Positions 1-7,448 of a stretch of 64,000 nt of DNA are shown piece after piece. The translations under genes and the position numbers were made by a program. The stretch covers positions 2,682,001-2,746,000 of the forward strand of contig NZ_CP136925.1 of the NCBI RefSeq assembly GCF_037126245.1, in the 5' to 3' direction. Under the pieces are notes generated by a model. The model worked only from the letters and a program-made list of their open reading frames with translations, ran no database searches and was not told where the DNA came from. Position 1 is the stretch's first letter. Every line of letters starts with the position of its first letter. This stretch comes from Mangrovimonas cancribranchiae. GTDB taxonomy: Bacteria > Bacteroidota > Bacteroidia > Flavobacteriales > Flavobacteriaceae.

Positions 1-19
1 TAAACTCAAAATCCAAAAA

Positions 20-250
20 ATGTTGAGTAAAGTAGACTTAATGAGTTACGGAAAGGAATTTGGAGAAAAAATAACGCTGAATTCAACTAAATCAGAACAG
101 TTACTAATTTGCAAAGGTTGGTGTTTGAGCGACCATTTAATCGGAATTGAAATTGAGCATAAAAATATTGACTCAAAAACATTAGAAAAAATAAAACAAC
201 GATTTGAAAGCCAGTTTCCGAATTATAAATTAATTTGGACTGAATTATAA
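20..250 (+). CDS. Hypothetical protein, cassette 1 (5' end may be outside window)
   Basis: 76 residues from the ATG at 20. The same frame stays open to the window edge, so the true start may lie upstream. It is a charged, soluble-looking protein with no motif I recognise. It ends 20 bp before the first attC-like site, as expected for the last part of an integron-type cassette. No function can be assigned. Confidence 0.6.
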   Translation: MLSKVDLMSYGKEFGEKITLNSTKSEQLLICKGWCLSDHLIGIEIEHKNIDSKTLEKIKQRFESQFPNYKLIWTEL

Positions 251-269
251 ACTGAAAAAATAAAGCCAG

Positions 270-400
270 TTGCCAACAACGTGTATAGCTCATTGCGGCT
301 GAATTCCTGATCGGAATTCATTGCAATTCACTACCTTTGGGTTACGGCGGAAAATCCTCAGCGGATTTCCCGCAACGAGCCATACACAAATACGTTGCCA
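270..400 (+). repeat. attC-like site 1 (family A)
   Basis: The 5' arm follows TTGCCAAC (270-277). The outer stem GTGTATAGCTCATTGCG pairs imperfectly with CGCAACGAGCCATACAC. An internal hairpin is built on GAATTCC/GGAATTC. The 3' end is GTTGCCA with the inferred crossover after G394. The unpaired AAC versus AATAC between core site and stem resembles the unpaired central spacer of attC. Confidence 0.8.
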
Positions 401-405
401 GTAAT

Positions 406-993
406 ATGAAAAAAATTCTGCTAATATTAATAATTCTGTTTTCGTTTGAACTTTATTCACAAGAAATAATAAAGTTTTCAGATGCGGAATTTGAATTTTG
501 TCTGACAAAAAAATGCGGAAAAACTGACTGTGAAATAACTAAAATTGAGGTTCTGAAAAATGGAATCTTAAAGCAAACAATAAAACCGAGCGAAAACTAT
601 TTCAGCAAAACATTTCCAAACGACCAACTTTTCGCAATTGAGGATATGAATTTTGACGGAAAAATGGATTTTAGGCTAATGGAATTTCTTCCAGCTGGAC
701 CGAATGTTCCTTTTCTATTTTGGATTTATAATCCGACAAATGAACTCTTTGAAGAAAACAAAGATTACGGAGAAATAACTTCGCCTGAATTTGATTACGG
801 AAAAAAACAAATTAATTCGACTTGGAGAAACGGTTGTTGCGAACACGGACGAGACGTTTATGAATTGACAAACGGAATTCCAAAATTGACTGAACGATTT
901 GTTATTGGACATAATTCGGAGGACAAAGAATATTACGAACATTGGAAAGTTGAAAACGGAGAATTAAAACTAATCGAAAAGACAGTTGAATAA
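406..993 (+). CDS. Secreted hypothetical protein with DxNFDG motif, cassette 2
   Basis: 195 residues. The ATG at 406 was chosen because it lies 11 bp inside the cassette and opens a clean signal peptide (MKKILLILIILFSFELYSQ); a longer frame from 337 would only translate the attC site. Around residues 80-89 is DMNFDGKMDF, a calcium-loop-like motif seen in XAC2610-type proteins. A Cys-rich turn (NGCCEHG) follows. The family link is inferred from the motif only. It is the sole gene between sites 1 and 2, probably periplasmic or exported. Confidence 0.75.
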   Translation: MKKILLILIILFSFELYSQEIIKFSDAEFEFCLTKKCGKTDCEITKIEVLKNGILKQTIKPSENYFSKTFPNDQLFAIEDMNFDGKMDFRLMEFLPAGPNVPFLFWIYNPTNELFEENKDYGEITSPEFDYGKKQINSTWRNGCCEHGRDVYELTNGIPKLTERFVIGHNSEDKEYYEHWKVENGELKLIEKTVE

Positions 994-998
994 AATAC

Positions 999-1135
999 TA
1001 CTGGCAACAATGTATAACCGCAATTACGGCGGATTCGACTACGTCCGAATCCACTCGGAATTGCTAAAGCCTGTGCTAAACCGAAAAATTTGCGTACTTT
1101 AACCCGTAACTGACGGTTATACAAGACCGTTGTGC
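999..1135 (+). repeat. attC-like site 2 (family B)
   Basis: TACTGGCAAC (999-1008) is the exact reverse complement of GTTGCCAGTA that opens this cassette at 394. Outer stem TGTATAACCGC with GACGGTTATAC; internal hairpin GGATTCG/CGAATCC. The 3' end is GTTGTGC, crossover after G1129. Confidence 0.85.
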
Positions 1136-1147
1136 AACATTTGAAAA

Positions 1148-1639
1148 ATGACGCTAATTTTAGAAAATACAAACCAAGTTGAATCTCACACAAATCTTTA
1201 TGAGATAATTGAACCATTTGAAAAGGAGTTTTCAGAATTAAATTGGTTATTAACAAATCAAGATTATCAAATTTTTGATTATGAAGACAAAGGAGAAATT
1301 GAAAAACTGGATTTTGAATCGGACAAAATAACTTTTAGCGGAACTGAACTCTTGAAAATCATCAAGAACCGTAAAATTGATTTTATTTGGTGTGTATTCT
1401 GCGGATTTAAAAATGACATTCCGAACTTAAAAAAATCGGAATTACCATATGCGGATTTAAACTCTGATATCTGGAATAAACCAAATGAATTTCTAAACAA
1501 ACAAAGCGAAATTGAAATTATAAGTTTTGACGGAACAGCAACAATTTTTAAAACAAAAAACAAGGAAATTGAGAATAAGTTTCGCAAAAAATTTACAGAT
1601 GCGATTGAATTAAAAAAAACGTTGCACAACAATGTATAA
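1148..1639 (+). CDS. Hypothetical protein ending inside attC, cassette 3
   Basis: 163 residues from the ATG at 1148, 18 bp inside the cassette. No signal peptide or membrane segment; acidic, soluble. The last residues (LHNNV) and the TAA stop are supplied by attC-like site 3, so the reading frame runs through the cassette end. I do not recognise the family. Its size and composition would fit an immunity-type or other small cytosolic protein, but nothing in the sequence shows this. Confidence 0.65.
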   Translation: MTLILENTNQVESHTNLYEIIEPFEKEFSELNWLLTNQDYQIFDYEDKGEIEKLDFESDKITFSGTELLKIIKNRKIDFIWCVFCGFKNDIPNLKKSELPYADLNSDIWNKPNEFLNKQSEIEIISFDGTATIFKTKNKEIENKFRKKFTDAIELKKTLHNNV

Positions 1640-1757
1640 CCGCAATTACGGCGGATTCGACTACGTCCGAATCCACTCGGAATTGCTAACGTCTGTTCTT
1701 AACCGAAAATCATTAACTTTAAATCCGTAACTGACGGTTATACGAAACCGTTATCAG
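1621..1757 (+). repeat. attC-like site 3 (family B)
   Basis: GTTGCACAAC (1621-1630) is the exact reverse complement of GTTGTGCAAC that opens cassette 3 at 1129. Near-identical to sites 2, 20, 23 and 27. The 3' end is GTTATCA, crossover after G1750. Confidence 0.85.
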
Positions 1758-1955
1758 CAATAACAAACCTCAACACAGCACCTCAACTGCGCCACGCTTA
1801 TTTCGGTGCGTGTTTCGGAATTGATACGAAAATCCGCATTTTTGCCAACAAAAAGGCTACCCGATTTTCTAATTGCTGATAACGAGTCGCAGATACCAAA
1901 AGAAAAACCTTGCAAGGCTACGCCTTGACTTAATATTAATTAAAAAATTAAAATA

Positions 1956-2132
1956 ATGAGAACAATTGAGGTTACTGGCACAAATAATCAAAAAATTACA
2001 ATTATTATCGATAAAATCGAATATATAAGTCAAACGGTTGATGATAGTGACACCACTATTATTCAAACTAGTAGTTCTTTAATTAGAACTTATGAATCAT
2101 ACGAAAAAATAATACAATTAATTAATAGTTGA
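1956..2132 (+). CDS. Small hypothetical protein (58 aa), cassette 4
   Basis: 58 residues, ATG at 1956 to TGA at 2130-2132; starts MRTIEVTGTNNQKITIIID. Beta-rich N-terminus, then a short charged helix. No known family recognised. It faces the minus-strand gene 2118-2318 tail to tail with a 15-bp overlap, the same layout as 6791-7060 and 7029-7181 in the sister cassette. A two-component (for example toxin-antitoxin) unit is possible but unproven. Confidence 0.55.
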   Translation: MRTIEVTGTNNQKITIIIDKIEYISQTVDDSDTTIIQTSSSLIRTYESYEKIIQLINS

Positions 2133-2318
2133 TTTAGCATCTAAATTTTCACATAATAACATTAATGCTCTTTTACTGTCTTTTAGATTTTTGTCTTTTA
2201 CGACATTGTAAAGTTCATTAATCAATTGTACTTGATTCTTAGATAATGGTGTTTCACTAGGTGAAACACTAATTTTTAATTTTAAATCCATAATTGTTTG
2301 CTTATTATTAATATTCAT
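2118..2318 (-). CDS. Small hypothetical protein (66 aa), cassette 4
   Basis: 66 residues on the minus strand from ATG at 2318; an internal ATG at 2291 (MDLKLKISV) is an alternative start. Lysine-rich and helical toward the C-terminus, resembling a small regulatory or antitoxin-like protein, but no family is recognised. Convergent with the gene at 1956-2132 and overlapping its 3' end. Opposite orientation to nearly all other cassette genes implies its own promoter. Confidence 0.5.
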   Translation of the reverse strand: MNINNKQTIMDLKLKISVSPSETPLSKNQVQLINELYNVVKDKNLKDSKRALMLLCENLDAKSTIN

Positions 2319-2373
2319 TTTTAATTCAATCTTTGTTTTTAACCGATAAAAAAGCTAGTTTGCGGTTAAAATA

Positions 2374-2513
2374 ACAGCAGATAACATCAGATATGTTTCA
2401 TTGCTACGCAATTGGTTTTTCTTTTGTTCGTTGCTCTTAAAACTTCTACCACTTTAAAGTAAACTTTACGTGGCACGTTTTCCGCAACGAAGCATATCTG
2501 CGACTCGTTGCAA
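2374..2513 (+). repeat. attC-like site 4 (family G)
   Basis: AGCAGATAAC (2376-2385) matches the reverse complement of the cassette start GTTATCAGCA except one base. Stem ATCAGATATGTTTCATTGC with GCAACGAAGCATATCTG. The 3' end is GTTGCAA, crossover after G2507. Same as site 12. Confidence 0.75.
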
Positions 2514-2917
2514 ACAATAGCTCCGAAAAATCGCAGAAGCGATTTAAAAGCTTTACGGAGCGAAAATCTGATTGAAAAATGCAAAATATTACGTGGACTT
2601 TTAGCAGGACGCACAAAAACTAAAAGAATTGAAATTTAAAAACTGTTCGCAAACAAAACGCAAATAACACGCTGAATAAAAAATAAAGAAAATCAAAATT
2701 TCCAAGCATCGCGTTGACCTCACTCAGCCCCTAAAATGAAAAAATATATTACGAATTCTCTGAACGTGACTAGCAACACGTGTCGCTACATTTTGCAACA
2801 ACGTGTAACGCGCATTGCTTCTGATTTTCCTCATCGGAAAATCCTCGCAAACGCAAAATGTCTTATTTTTTAACTAACTTTACTACCTAACGCCGCAACA
2901 CTCGTTACACAAAACCG
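2508..2917 (+). mobile_element. Gene-less cassette 5, repeat copy 1 (410 bp)
   Basis: No open frame of note on either strand. By eye identical over all 410 bp to 10499-10908 and near-identical to 7443-7853. Contains a nested hairpin: GCTCCG (2520-2525) with CGGAGC (2556-2561), and inside it AAATCGC-AGAA-GCGATTT (2528-2545). A second possible stem is CTTTTAG/CTAAAAG near 2600. Ends with site 5. It could encode a structured RNA or act as a promoter cassette; neither is shown. Confidence 0.75.
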
Positions 2918-2923
2918 TTACCA
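2791..2923 (+). repeat. attC-like site 5 (family C)
   Basis: TTTTGCAAC (2791-2799) pairs with the cassette start GTTGCAAAC (one mismatch). Stem GTGTAACGCGCATTGC with GCCGCAACACTCGTTACAC; hairpin GATTTTCC/GGAAAATC. Crossover after G2917. Confidence 0.8.
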
Positions 2924-2928
2924 AACAT

Positions 2929-3569
2929 TTGAGAAAAACGCTATTCATATTGACCATTTTAATTTTTCAGCAAAGTCTTTATTCACAAAAAGAAATTGTT
3001 GGAAAAGTGGAATTTTATAAATCTGTAGAAAGTGATTACCGAATTTTAGAGTCTTTTCCTGATGGAACAATCAAGAATCTGACTAACCGAAAACATAAAA
3101 TTAAGATTCAGCAAAAAGATAGCATTTATGAATTAGAAACTGATTCAATCGGAATTTTTAAATGTAGAGTTGACTTCAAAAATCCTATACGAATTAAAGT
3201 AAACGACCATTCACCCGTTTTTAACGAAACTTTTGATTTCGACTTAAATAAAATTCGGGACACTTTAAAACTTCGGATATCTGATAAAAAATTAGCTGTT
3301 TATCGAGATTCAATAGCAGAACCTGATTTTTTTAAAAGTATAACGAAAAACAAGCCGAAATTGACTTTCAAAATGGCAAAAGACAACTTTTGTGGTATAT
3401 CGCTGGTTGGATGTCTGACGAGTATTTTAACAATCAGAACAAAATCATAACTGAATTTAAAGTTAAAAAAATTGAGTTCGTTGAATCAAGCAGAGAAGAA
3501 ATTAGAATAATGTTTAGGTATAATCAAATAATGAAAAAATTAATCGGAATAAATAAAAACGTTTGGTAA
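2929..3569 (+). pseudogene. Secreted hypothetical protein, frameshifted, cassette 6
   Basis: TTG start at 2929 (11 bp inside the cassette) gives a signal peptide RKTLFILTILIFQQSLYSQ. Frame 1 stops at 3450, but a second frame continues with clearly coding sequence (LWYIAGWMSDEYFNNQNKII, then KVKKIEF) to a TAA at 3567-3569 inside the next site. The break is at a run of four T (3388-3391); one more T would restore a single protein of about 213 residues. Either a recent loss-of-function deletion or a sequencing error. The family is not recognised. Confidence 0.7.
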
Positions 3570-3692
3570 CACCGTGTATAGCTCATTGCGGCTGAATTCC
3601 TAATCGGAATTCATTGCAATTTGCTATCTTTCGGTTACGGCGGAAAATCCTCGCGGATTTCCCGCAACGAGCCATACACAAAACCGTTACCT
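3561..3692 (+). repeat. attC-like site 6 (family A)
   Basis: GTTTGGTAAC (3561-3570) is the exact reverse complement of the cassette start GTTACCAAAC at 2917. Loop carries GCTATCTTTCGG. Crossover after G3686 (GTTACCTGCA). Confidence 0.85.
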
Positions 3693-3714
3693 GCAAGCTG
3701 AAAAAAAATTGAAA

Positions 3715-4404
3715 ATGACAAAAAGCATTAAATTTCTGATTTTAATATTTATTATTTCAAGTTGCTCTGCACAAGAAAATTTTAAAGATTATTATTATCA
3801 AATTGGAACAAAAAAAGAAATTAAAGTTTACAAATACGTTGACAAAAACAACCCAAAGAATATTGAATATTGGAAAGTAACTACAAACCCAAAAACGAAT
3901 AAAATTCTAACTGAATCTTTCACAAATGACTTTAGACTTTATAATATATTCGAGGAAGAATTGAAAACAGATGGAGCGGAAATAATTCGCTATGCAGATT
4001 TTGAAATAAACGACAATGGACAAAATATACGAATTGATGGAACGATAGTCGATAAAGATGTTTATAAATGGGCTGACAATAATAAATACATTTATTCAGT
4101 AAAATACACTAGTCCAAAATATGGAAATGAACAATTTATAAAAGAGAGAACTAAAAATAGCTTTGAAAGCATAAATGTTAACGGAAAAGAATATTCAACA
4201 TTAAAATTCAAAGATGAATACGAGATTAAGTCACTCGAAAATGACCAGAACTATGAATTTTATCAATTTACTTATTACGCAAAGGGAGTTGGAATGGTTA
4301 AATACCAAAGATATCATTCAGACGGAACAATAATTGAATTAGAATTAACAGAAATCCTAACTGAAAAGGAATTCTCTAAACTGAAAGAAAAAGCCAGCAG
4401 GTAA
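3715..4404 (+). CDS. Lipoprotein, hypothetical, cassette 7
   Basis: 229 residues from the ATG at 3715 (a TTG at 3709 is the alternative). The N-terminus MTKSIKFLILIFIISSC is an SPII lipoprotein signal with the lipid-bearing Cys at about residue 17. The rest is a beta-rich, hydrophilic domain without a family I recognise. The stop codon TAA overlaps the GGTAAC core site of the following attC. Confidence 0.75.
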   Translation: MTKSIKFLILIFIISSCSAQENFKDYYYQIGTKKEIKVYKYVDKNNPKNIEYWKVTTNPKTNKILTESFTNDFRLYNIFEEELKTDGAEIIRYADFEINDNGQNIRIDGTIVDKDVYKWADNNKYIYSVKYTSPKYGNEQFIKERTKNSFESINVNGKEYSTLKFKDEYEIKSLENDQNYEFYQFTYYAKGVGMVKYQRYHSDGTIIELELTEILTEKEFSKLKEKASR

Positions 4405-4529
4405 CAACGTGTAACATGCATTGCTTCTGATTTTCCTTTCGGAAAATCCTCGCAAACGTGACAGATTATTATTTTTTAGCTAACTTAGCTACCTAACGCC
4501 GCAACACTCGTTACACAAAACCGTTGCCA
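4396..4529 (+). repeat. attC-like site 7 (family C)
   Basis: CAGCAGGTAAC pairs with the cassette start GTTACCTGC. Stem GTGTAACATGCATTGC with GCAACACTCGTTACAC. Crossover after G4523 (GTTGCCAA). Confidence 0.8.
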
Positions 4530-5025
4530 AATATGCGAAACCAGAATCAGCGATTTAAATTTCAGCTTTATTAATTCATTCAAAATCTATTTTCAATCCA
4601 AAAATTAAAATTTTAATGGATTTTGATTACGCAAAACTGGATTGCTAAACTTTGCGCAGAGAAGATTAAATATCCCAAGGAAAATTCGAACTCAGCCGAA
4701 AAACTTATTCAAACCCGATAAACCAAAAACGATAAATTGTTATGAATAAAAATTTCTAAGCACTACTCTATTTTTCAAAACTTTACGGAGAAAAAGTAAA
4801 AACCAAAATTCGTTTTCAAAAATATTAATTTGAAATCGGCGGACTAAAAAGCTCAGAAACGATAAAGTGGAATTGAAAATCTAGACGGAAAAGCACATTA
4901 GGCAACAACGTTTATCTTCAATCGTGGCTTTGTGTCCTGCGGACACAGACGCTGGCGCGTCAAAGTCATTTCTTTTTATTATCTTCATTTCTTAAATTCC
5001 CACAACTGAAAGATAAACAAAACCG
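4524..5025 (+). mobile_element. Gene-less cassette 8 (copy 1 of a second repeated type)
   Basis: 502 bp between sites 7 and 8 with no credible gene on either strand; the only ATG frame (4533) stops after about 13 codons. A diverged second copy lies at 16189-16694 with the same start (TTGCCAAATATGCGAAACC) and same attC type. Small indels between copies break every frame, which argues for non-coding content. Confidence 0.65.
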
Positions 5026-5031
5026 TTGTAG
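4899..5031 (+). repeat. attC-like site 8 (family D)
   Basis: TAGGCAAC (4899-4906) pairs with the cassette start GTTGCC. Stem TTTATCTTCAATCGTGG with ACAACTGAAAGATAAAC; perfect hairpin GTGTCC-TGC-GGACAC and GACGC/GCGTC in the loop. Crossover after G5025. Confidence 0.8.
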
Positions 5032-5034
5032 GTA

Positions 5035-5613
5035 ATGCAAAAAATTAATCTCATATTTATAATTTTAATTCTGATAACATCTTGTCGGAGTCGAAAATTG
5101 GACAAAATTGAGACCAATAAGGTTTCGGATAAAGTCAAAGTGATTGAATTAGAAAATAGTTTTGGCGTAATTTTCCCTGCTGATTTGGAGGTTTACTTTC
5201 TAAAAGAAAATGACCGTTTTACACCCTCTGAAGAACAGATTGCAAAAGTCGAATTCGAAATTGACAAACAATACTTAGAAGCTCAAAGAAAATTTATTTA
5301 TGACCAAGTCTACGTCAGAACATCCGAGGTATATGGAGACCAAGAAATTGACAAACAAAAAGCTTATTCTGACATAATGGAATCAGTCTCGAAAATCGCT
5401 AAAAGAATTTCAAAATATGATCGACAATATGTTGGGTACGTTGAAAATGGAAAAAAAATTATTTTAATCAACTTTATTGATTTTAGTAAGGACCCACATA
5501 ATTTAAAAAAGGATTTAGCAAATGAATTGATTGGAGGTTTTCACGGATGGTTTCAAAGTAATATAATAACACAAAACTTTTACCTAAAAGAAAATAAATT
5601 AAGTGTATACTGA
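5035..5613 (+). CDS. Lipoprotein, hypothetical, cassette 9
   Basis: 192 residues, ATG at 5035, 9 bp inside the cassette. MQKINLIFIILILITSC is an SPII signal (Cys17). The mature part is charged and helical near residues 75-130, followed by a hydrophobic strand IILINFIDF and GGFHGWF near the C-terminus. No family recognised. Single gene of its cassette. Confidence 0.75.
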   Translation: MQKINLIFIILILITSCRSRKLDKIETNKVSDKVKVIELENSFGVIFPADLEVYFLKENDRFTPSEEQIAKVEFEIDKQYLEAQRKFIYDQVYVRTSEVYGDQEIDKQKAYSDIMESVSKIAKRISKYDRQYVGYVENGKKIILINFIDFSKDPHNLKKDLANELIGGFHGWFQSNIITQNFYLKENKLSVY

Positions 5614-5618
5614 AAAAG

Positions 5619-5757
5619 CACTACCTACAACACCGTATAATTCCAACTAAGGTTTTGTATCCTGCGGACACAGACGCTCACGCGTCAAAGTCAGTTCTTT
5701 TTACTATCTTTAGTTCTCAAATTCCCTTAGCTGGGAAATTATACAAGACCGTTGATG
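5619..5757 (+). repeat. attC-like site 9 (family D)
   Basis: CACTACCTACAAC (5619-5631) matches the reverse complement of the cassette start GTTGTAGGTAATG in 12 of 13 bases. Hairpin CCTGCGG; loop motif CTATCTTTAG. Crossover after G5751. Confidence 0.85.
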
Positions 5758-5985
5758 TATAATTGCCTGCGGCACGTATAAAGCGTGTTTTCAACACTCC
5801 TTTTTATACTAATTATACATCAACGCCACCTGTAAATAACACCTCATTTAGTGGTAGTAGTATATTTGCCATATACGAGAGCTCCACAAGGAAACAATAC
5901 ACAACAACGTGTATAGCGAATGAGGCGTTATTTATGGCTCTCCGTGAGGCACGCCTCACTACGCCATACACAGGTGGCGTTGCCA
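5752..5985 (+). repeat. Mini-cassette 10 with compound attC-like site
   Basis: The segment 5752-5824 is bounded by inverted GTTGATGTATAATT and carries no gene. It is followed by AACGCCACCTGT (5822-5833), a perfect match to the 3' arm ACAGGTGGCGTT (5970-5981). Inside lies a second arm, AACAACGTGTATAGCG, pairing with CGCCATACAC. The whole looks like two attC sites fused or one partly inverted. Crossover after G5979. Confidence 0.6.
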
Positions 5986-6003
5986 GTAATATAAAAATAA
6001 CCT

Positions 6004-6465
6004 ATGAAACAAATCTTACTATTTTTAATTCCATTTTTACTTTTAACCTCCTGTGATTCAATAACTGGAGAAGAAATTGCAAGATTACCAATCAATAAAG
6101 TAAGTACTAGCGAAGAAAACTATTTTGAAAAAGAGACTACTTTAAATTTAAAAAAAGGAGAGGAAATTGCTTTTTGGTCAGAAATGGATTTTGAACATTC
6201 AGGAGAAGAATCTTTTCTGTTTAGATTCAGAGTTTACAAAAATGACGAACCTTTTGCAATTCTGGAATTTGACCCAACCAATAAAAATATAACTATTGGA
6301 GAAATCAAATCAACAATTGGAAATAAAACTAAATGGAGTTTTACTGGAAAAAATAAAGAGTTGAATATAAAAGAAGATGGAAAATATACTTTTAAGGGGA
6401 TCTTAAAAACTACAAAAAATCCAAGTTTGATAGTTAATAAAGCTATTGTGGTAATTAAAAAATAA
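6004..6465 (+). CDS. Lipoprotein, hypothetical, cassette 11
   Basis: 153 residues, ATG at 6004. MKQILLFLIPFLLLTSC is an SPII signal (Cys17). The mature domain is a predicted beta-sandwich of about 130 residues with alternating strands (ILEFDPTNKNITIGEI, KYTFKGILKT). No family recognised. The cassette shares its core sequence GTTGCCAGTA with cassette 2, though the genes are unrelated. Confidence 0.75.
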   Translation: MKQILLFLIPFLLLTSCDSITGEEIARLPINKVSTSEENYFEKETTLNLKKGEEIAFWSEMDFEHSGEESFLFRFRVYKNDEPFAILEFDPTNKNITIGEIKSTIGNKTKWSFTGKNKELNIKEDGKYTFKGILKTTKNPSLIVNKAIVVIKK

Positions 6466-6466
6466 A

Positions 6467-6600
6467 TACTACTGGCAACAACGTGTATAGCTCATTGCGG
6501 CTGAATTCCTAATCGGAATTCATTGCAATTTGCTATCTTTCGGTTACGGCGGAAAATCATAGCTGATTTTCCGCAACGAGCCATACACAAACCGTTATCA
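6467..6600 (+). repeat. attC-like site 11 (family A)
   Basis: TACTGGCAAC ending at 6479 is the exact reverse complement of GTTGCCAGTA at 5979. Outer stem, hairpins and loop as in sites 6 and 19. Crossover after G6594. Confidence 0.85.
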
Positions 6601-6790
6601 GCAATAACAAACCTCAACACAGCACCTAAACTGCGCTATGCTTATTTCGGTGCGTGTTTCGGACTTGATACGAAAATCCGCATTTTTGCCAACAAAAAGG
6701 CTACCCGATTTTCTAATTGCTGATAACGAGTCGCAGATACCAAAAGAAAAACCTTGCAAGGCTTCGCCTTGACTTAATATTTTAAAAAAC

Positions 6791-7060
6791 ATGAAAATAC
6801 AAATCAGAACTAAATTGATTCCAGAGAATACTAATGATATGTACAAATCATTAGGATACAGCGTTATAAACGAAACTATAAAAGCTGTAAAGAATGAATT
6901 AGACAAAGAATTAAAAAACTCTGAATGTGAAACACATAAAAACAACACAAGAGGAACCATATTAGTAAGCGGAAATAGCAGAAAAGATGGTATTAGTGTT
7001 AAAAAATCTAATTTCTGTTGCGATGATTTCAAGAATTCGATAAAGATAAACATAGATTAA
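6791..7060 (+). CDS. Small hypothetical protein (89 aa), cassette 12
   Basis: 89 residues from ATG at 6791, just after the shared leader and its CAAGGC/GCCTTG hairpin. Starts MKIQIRTKLIPENTNDMYK; a Lys/Glu-rich helix spans about residues 25-45 and there is a CC pair near residue 75. No signal peptide. No family recognised. Its 3' end overlaps the minus-strand gene 7029-7181 by 32 bp. Confidence 0.6.
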   Translation: MKIQIRTKLIPENTNDMYKSLGYSVINETIKAVKNELDKELKNSECETHKNNTRGTILVSGNSRKDGISVKKSNFCCDDFKNSIKINID

Positions 7061-7181
7061 TCTTATATTTTAACAATAATTCTTCGTTTTTAGATATAAC
7101 ATCTAATATTTCAGATATTTTTTTTAATTCTTTATTTATTTCTTTTAAATCAATTTTTAATTCATCCATAATTATATTCAT
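7029..7181 (-). CDS. Small coiled-coil protein (50 aa), cassette 12
   Basis: 50 residues on the minus strand, ATG at 7181 and TGA at 7029-7031. The first 40 residues form one amphipathic Lys/Glu/Ile helix (DELKIDLKEINKELKKISEI). Such short helical proteins are often antitoxins or regulators, but this is inference. Same convergent placement as 2118-2318 in the sister cassette, although the two proteins are not obviously related. Confidence 0.5.
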   Translation of the reverse strand: MNIIMDELKIDLKEINKELKKISEILDVISKNEELLLKYKINLCLSLSNS

Positions 7182-7311
7182 TTAGTTAAACATTAATTTA
7201 TTATTGAATTTTTAAAACTTTAAAAAATTAAAACTTTAATAGGCTTGCCTATGTTTTAGACAATTACTTTATATTTACACAACCCATATGAGGTTATAAA
7301 TAATAATAACA

Positions 7312-7448
7312 GCTGATAACATCAGATATGTTTCATTGCTACGCAATTGGTTTTTCTTTTGTTCGTTGCTCTTAAAACTTCTACCACTTTAAAGTAAACT
7401 TTACGTGGCACGTTTTCCGCAACGAAGCATATCTGCGACTCGTTGCAA
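7312..7448 (+). repeat. attC-like site 12 (family G)
   Basis: GCTGATAAC (7312-7320) is the exact reverse complement of the cassette start GTTATCAGC at 6594. Nearly identical to site 4. Crossover after G7442. Confidence 0.8.

Larger units (their letters stand above)
1751..2507 (+). mobile_element. Cassette 4: shared leader plus convergent small genes (copy A)
   Basis: 757-bp cassette that begins TTATCAGCAAT and ends with site 4. Its first 130 bp recur almost unchanged in cassette 12 (from 6595), as does the end, but the two small genes in the middle are different. The leader 1751-1883 is itself bounded by inverted copies of GTTATCAGCAAT and is followed by a hairpin CAAGGC-TAC-GCCTTG at 1913-1927. 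The leader frame that is open in both copies differs only by amino-acid-changing substitutions, so I do not call it a gene. Confidence 0.7.
6595..7442 (+). mobile_element. Cassette 12: shared leader plus convergent small genes (copy B)
   Basis: 848-bp sister of cassette 4. The leader (6595-6780) and the end (from about 7306) are nearly the same as in 1751-1935 and 2371-2507, but the cargo differs. The region 7182-7305 holds no gene; it contains TAGGC-TT-GCCTA near 7243, which may belong to the promoter of the minus-strand gene. Confidence 0.7.

Noticed and set aside
933-1256. 107-aa minus-strand open frame over attC-like site 2
   Set aside because: It is translated attC sequence; related frames appear at other family B sites (for example 19052-19249), and it overlaps two good plus-strand genes.
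2251-2267. Palindrome GTTTCACTAGGTGAAAC as operator site
   Set aside because: It lies inside the minus-strand small gene and has no counterpart in the sister cassette; probably chance or coding constraint.
2387-2614. 75-aa minus-strand frame over site 4 and the start of the gene-less cassette
   Set aside because: Reads through the palindrome; the frame is not kept in the second copy at 7323-7550.
5763-6056. 97-aa plus-strand frame over the mini-cassette
   Set aside because: Covers attC arms and runs into the lipoprotein signal region of the gene at 6004 in another frame; no family and low plausibility.
6523-6723. 66-aa frame through site 11 and the cassette 12 leader
   Set aside because: Most is translated attC. 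The leader part is open in both copies, but all differences between them change the protein, so there is no sign of selection on it.
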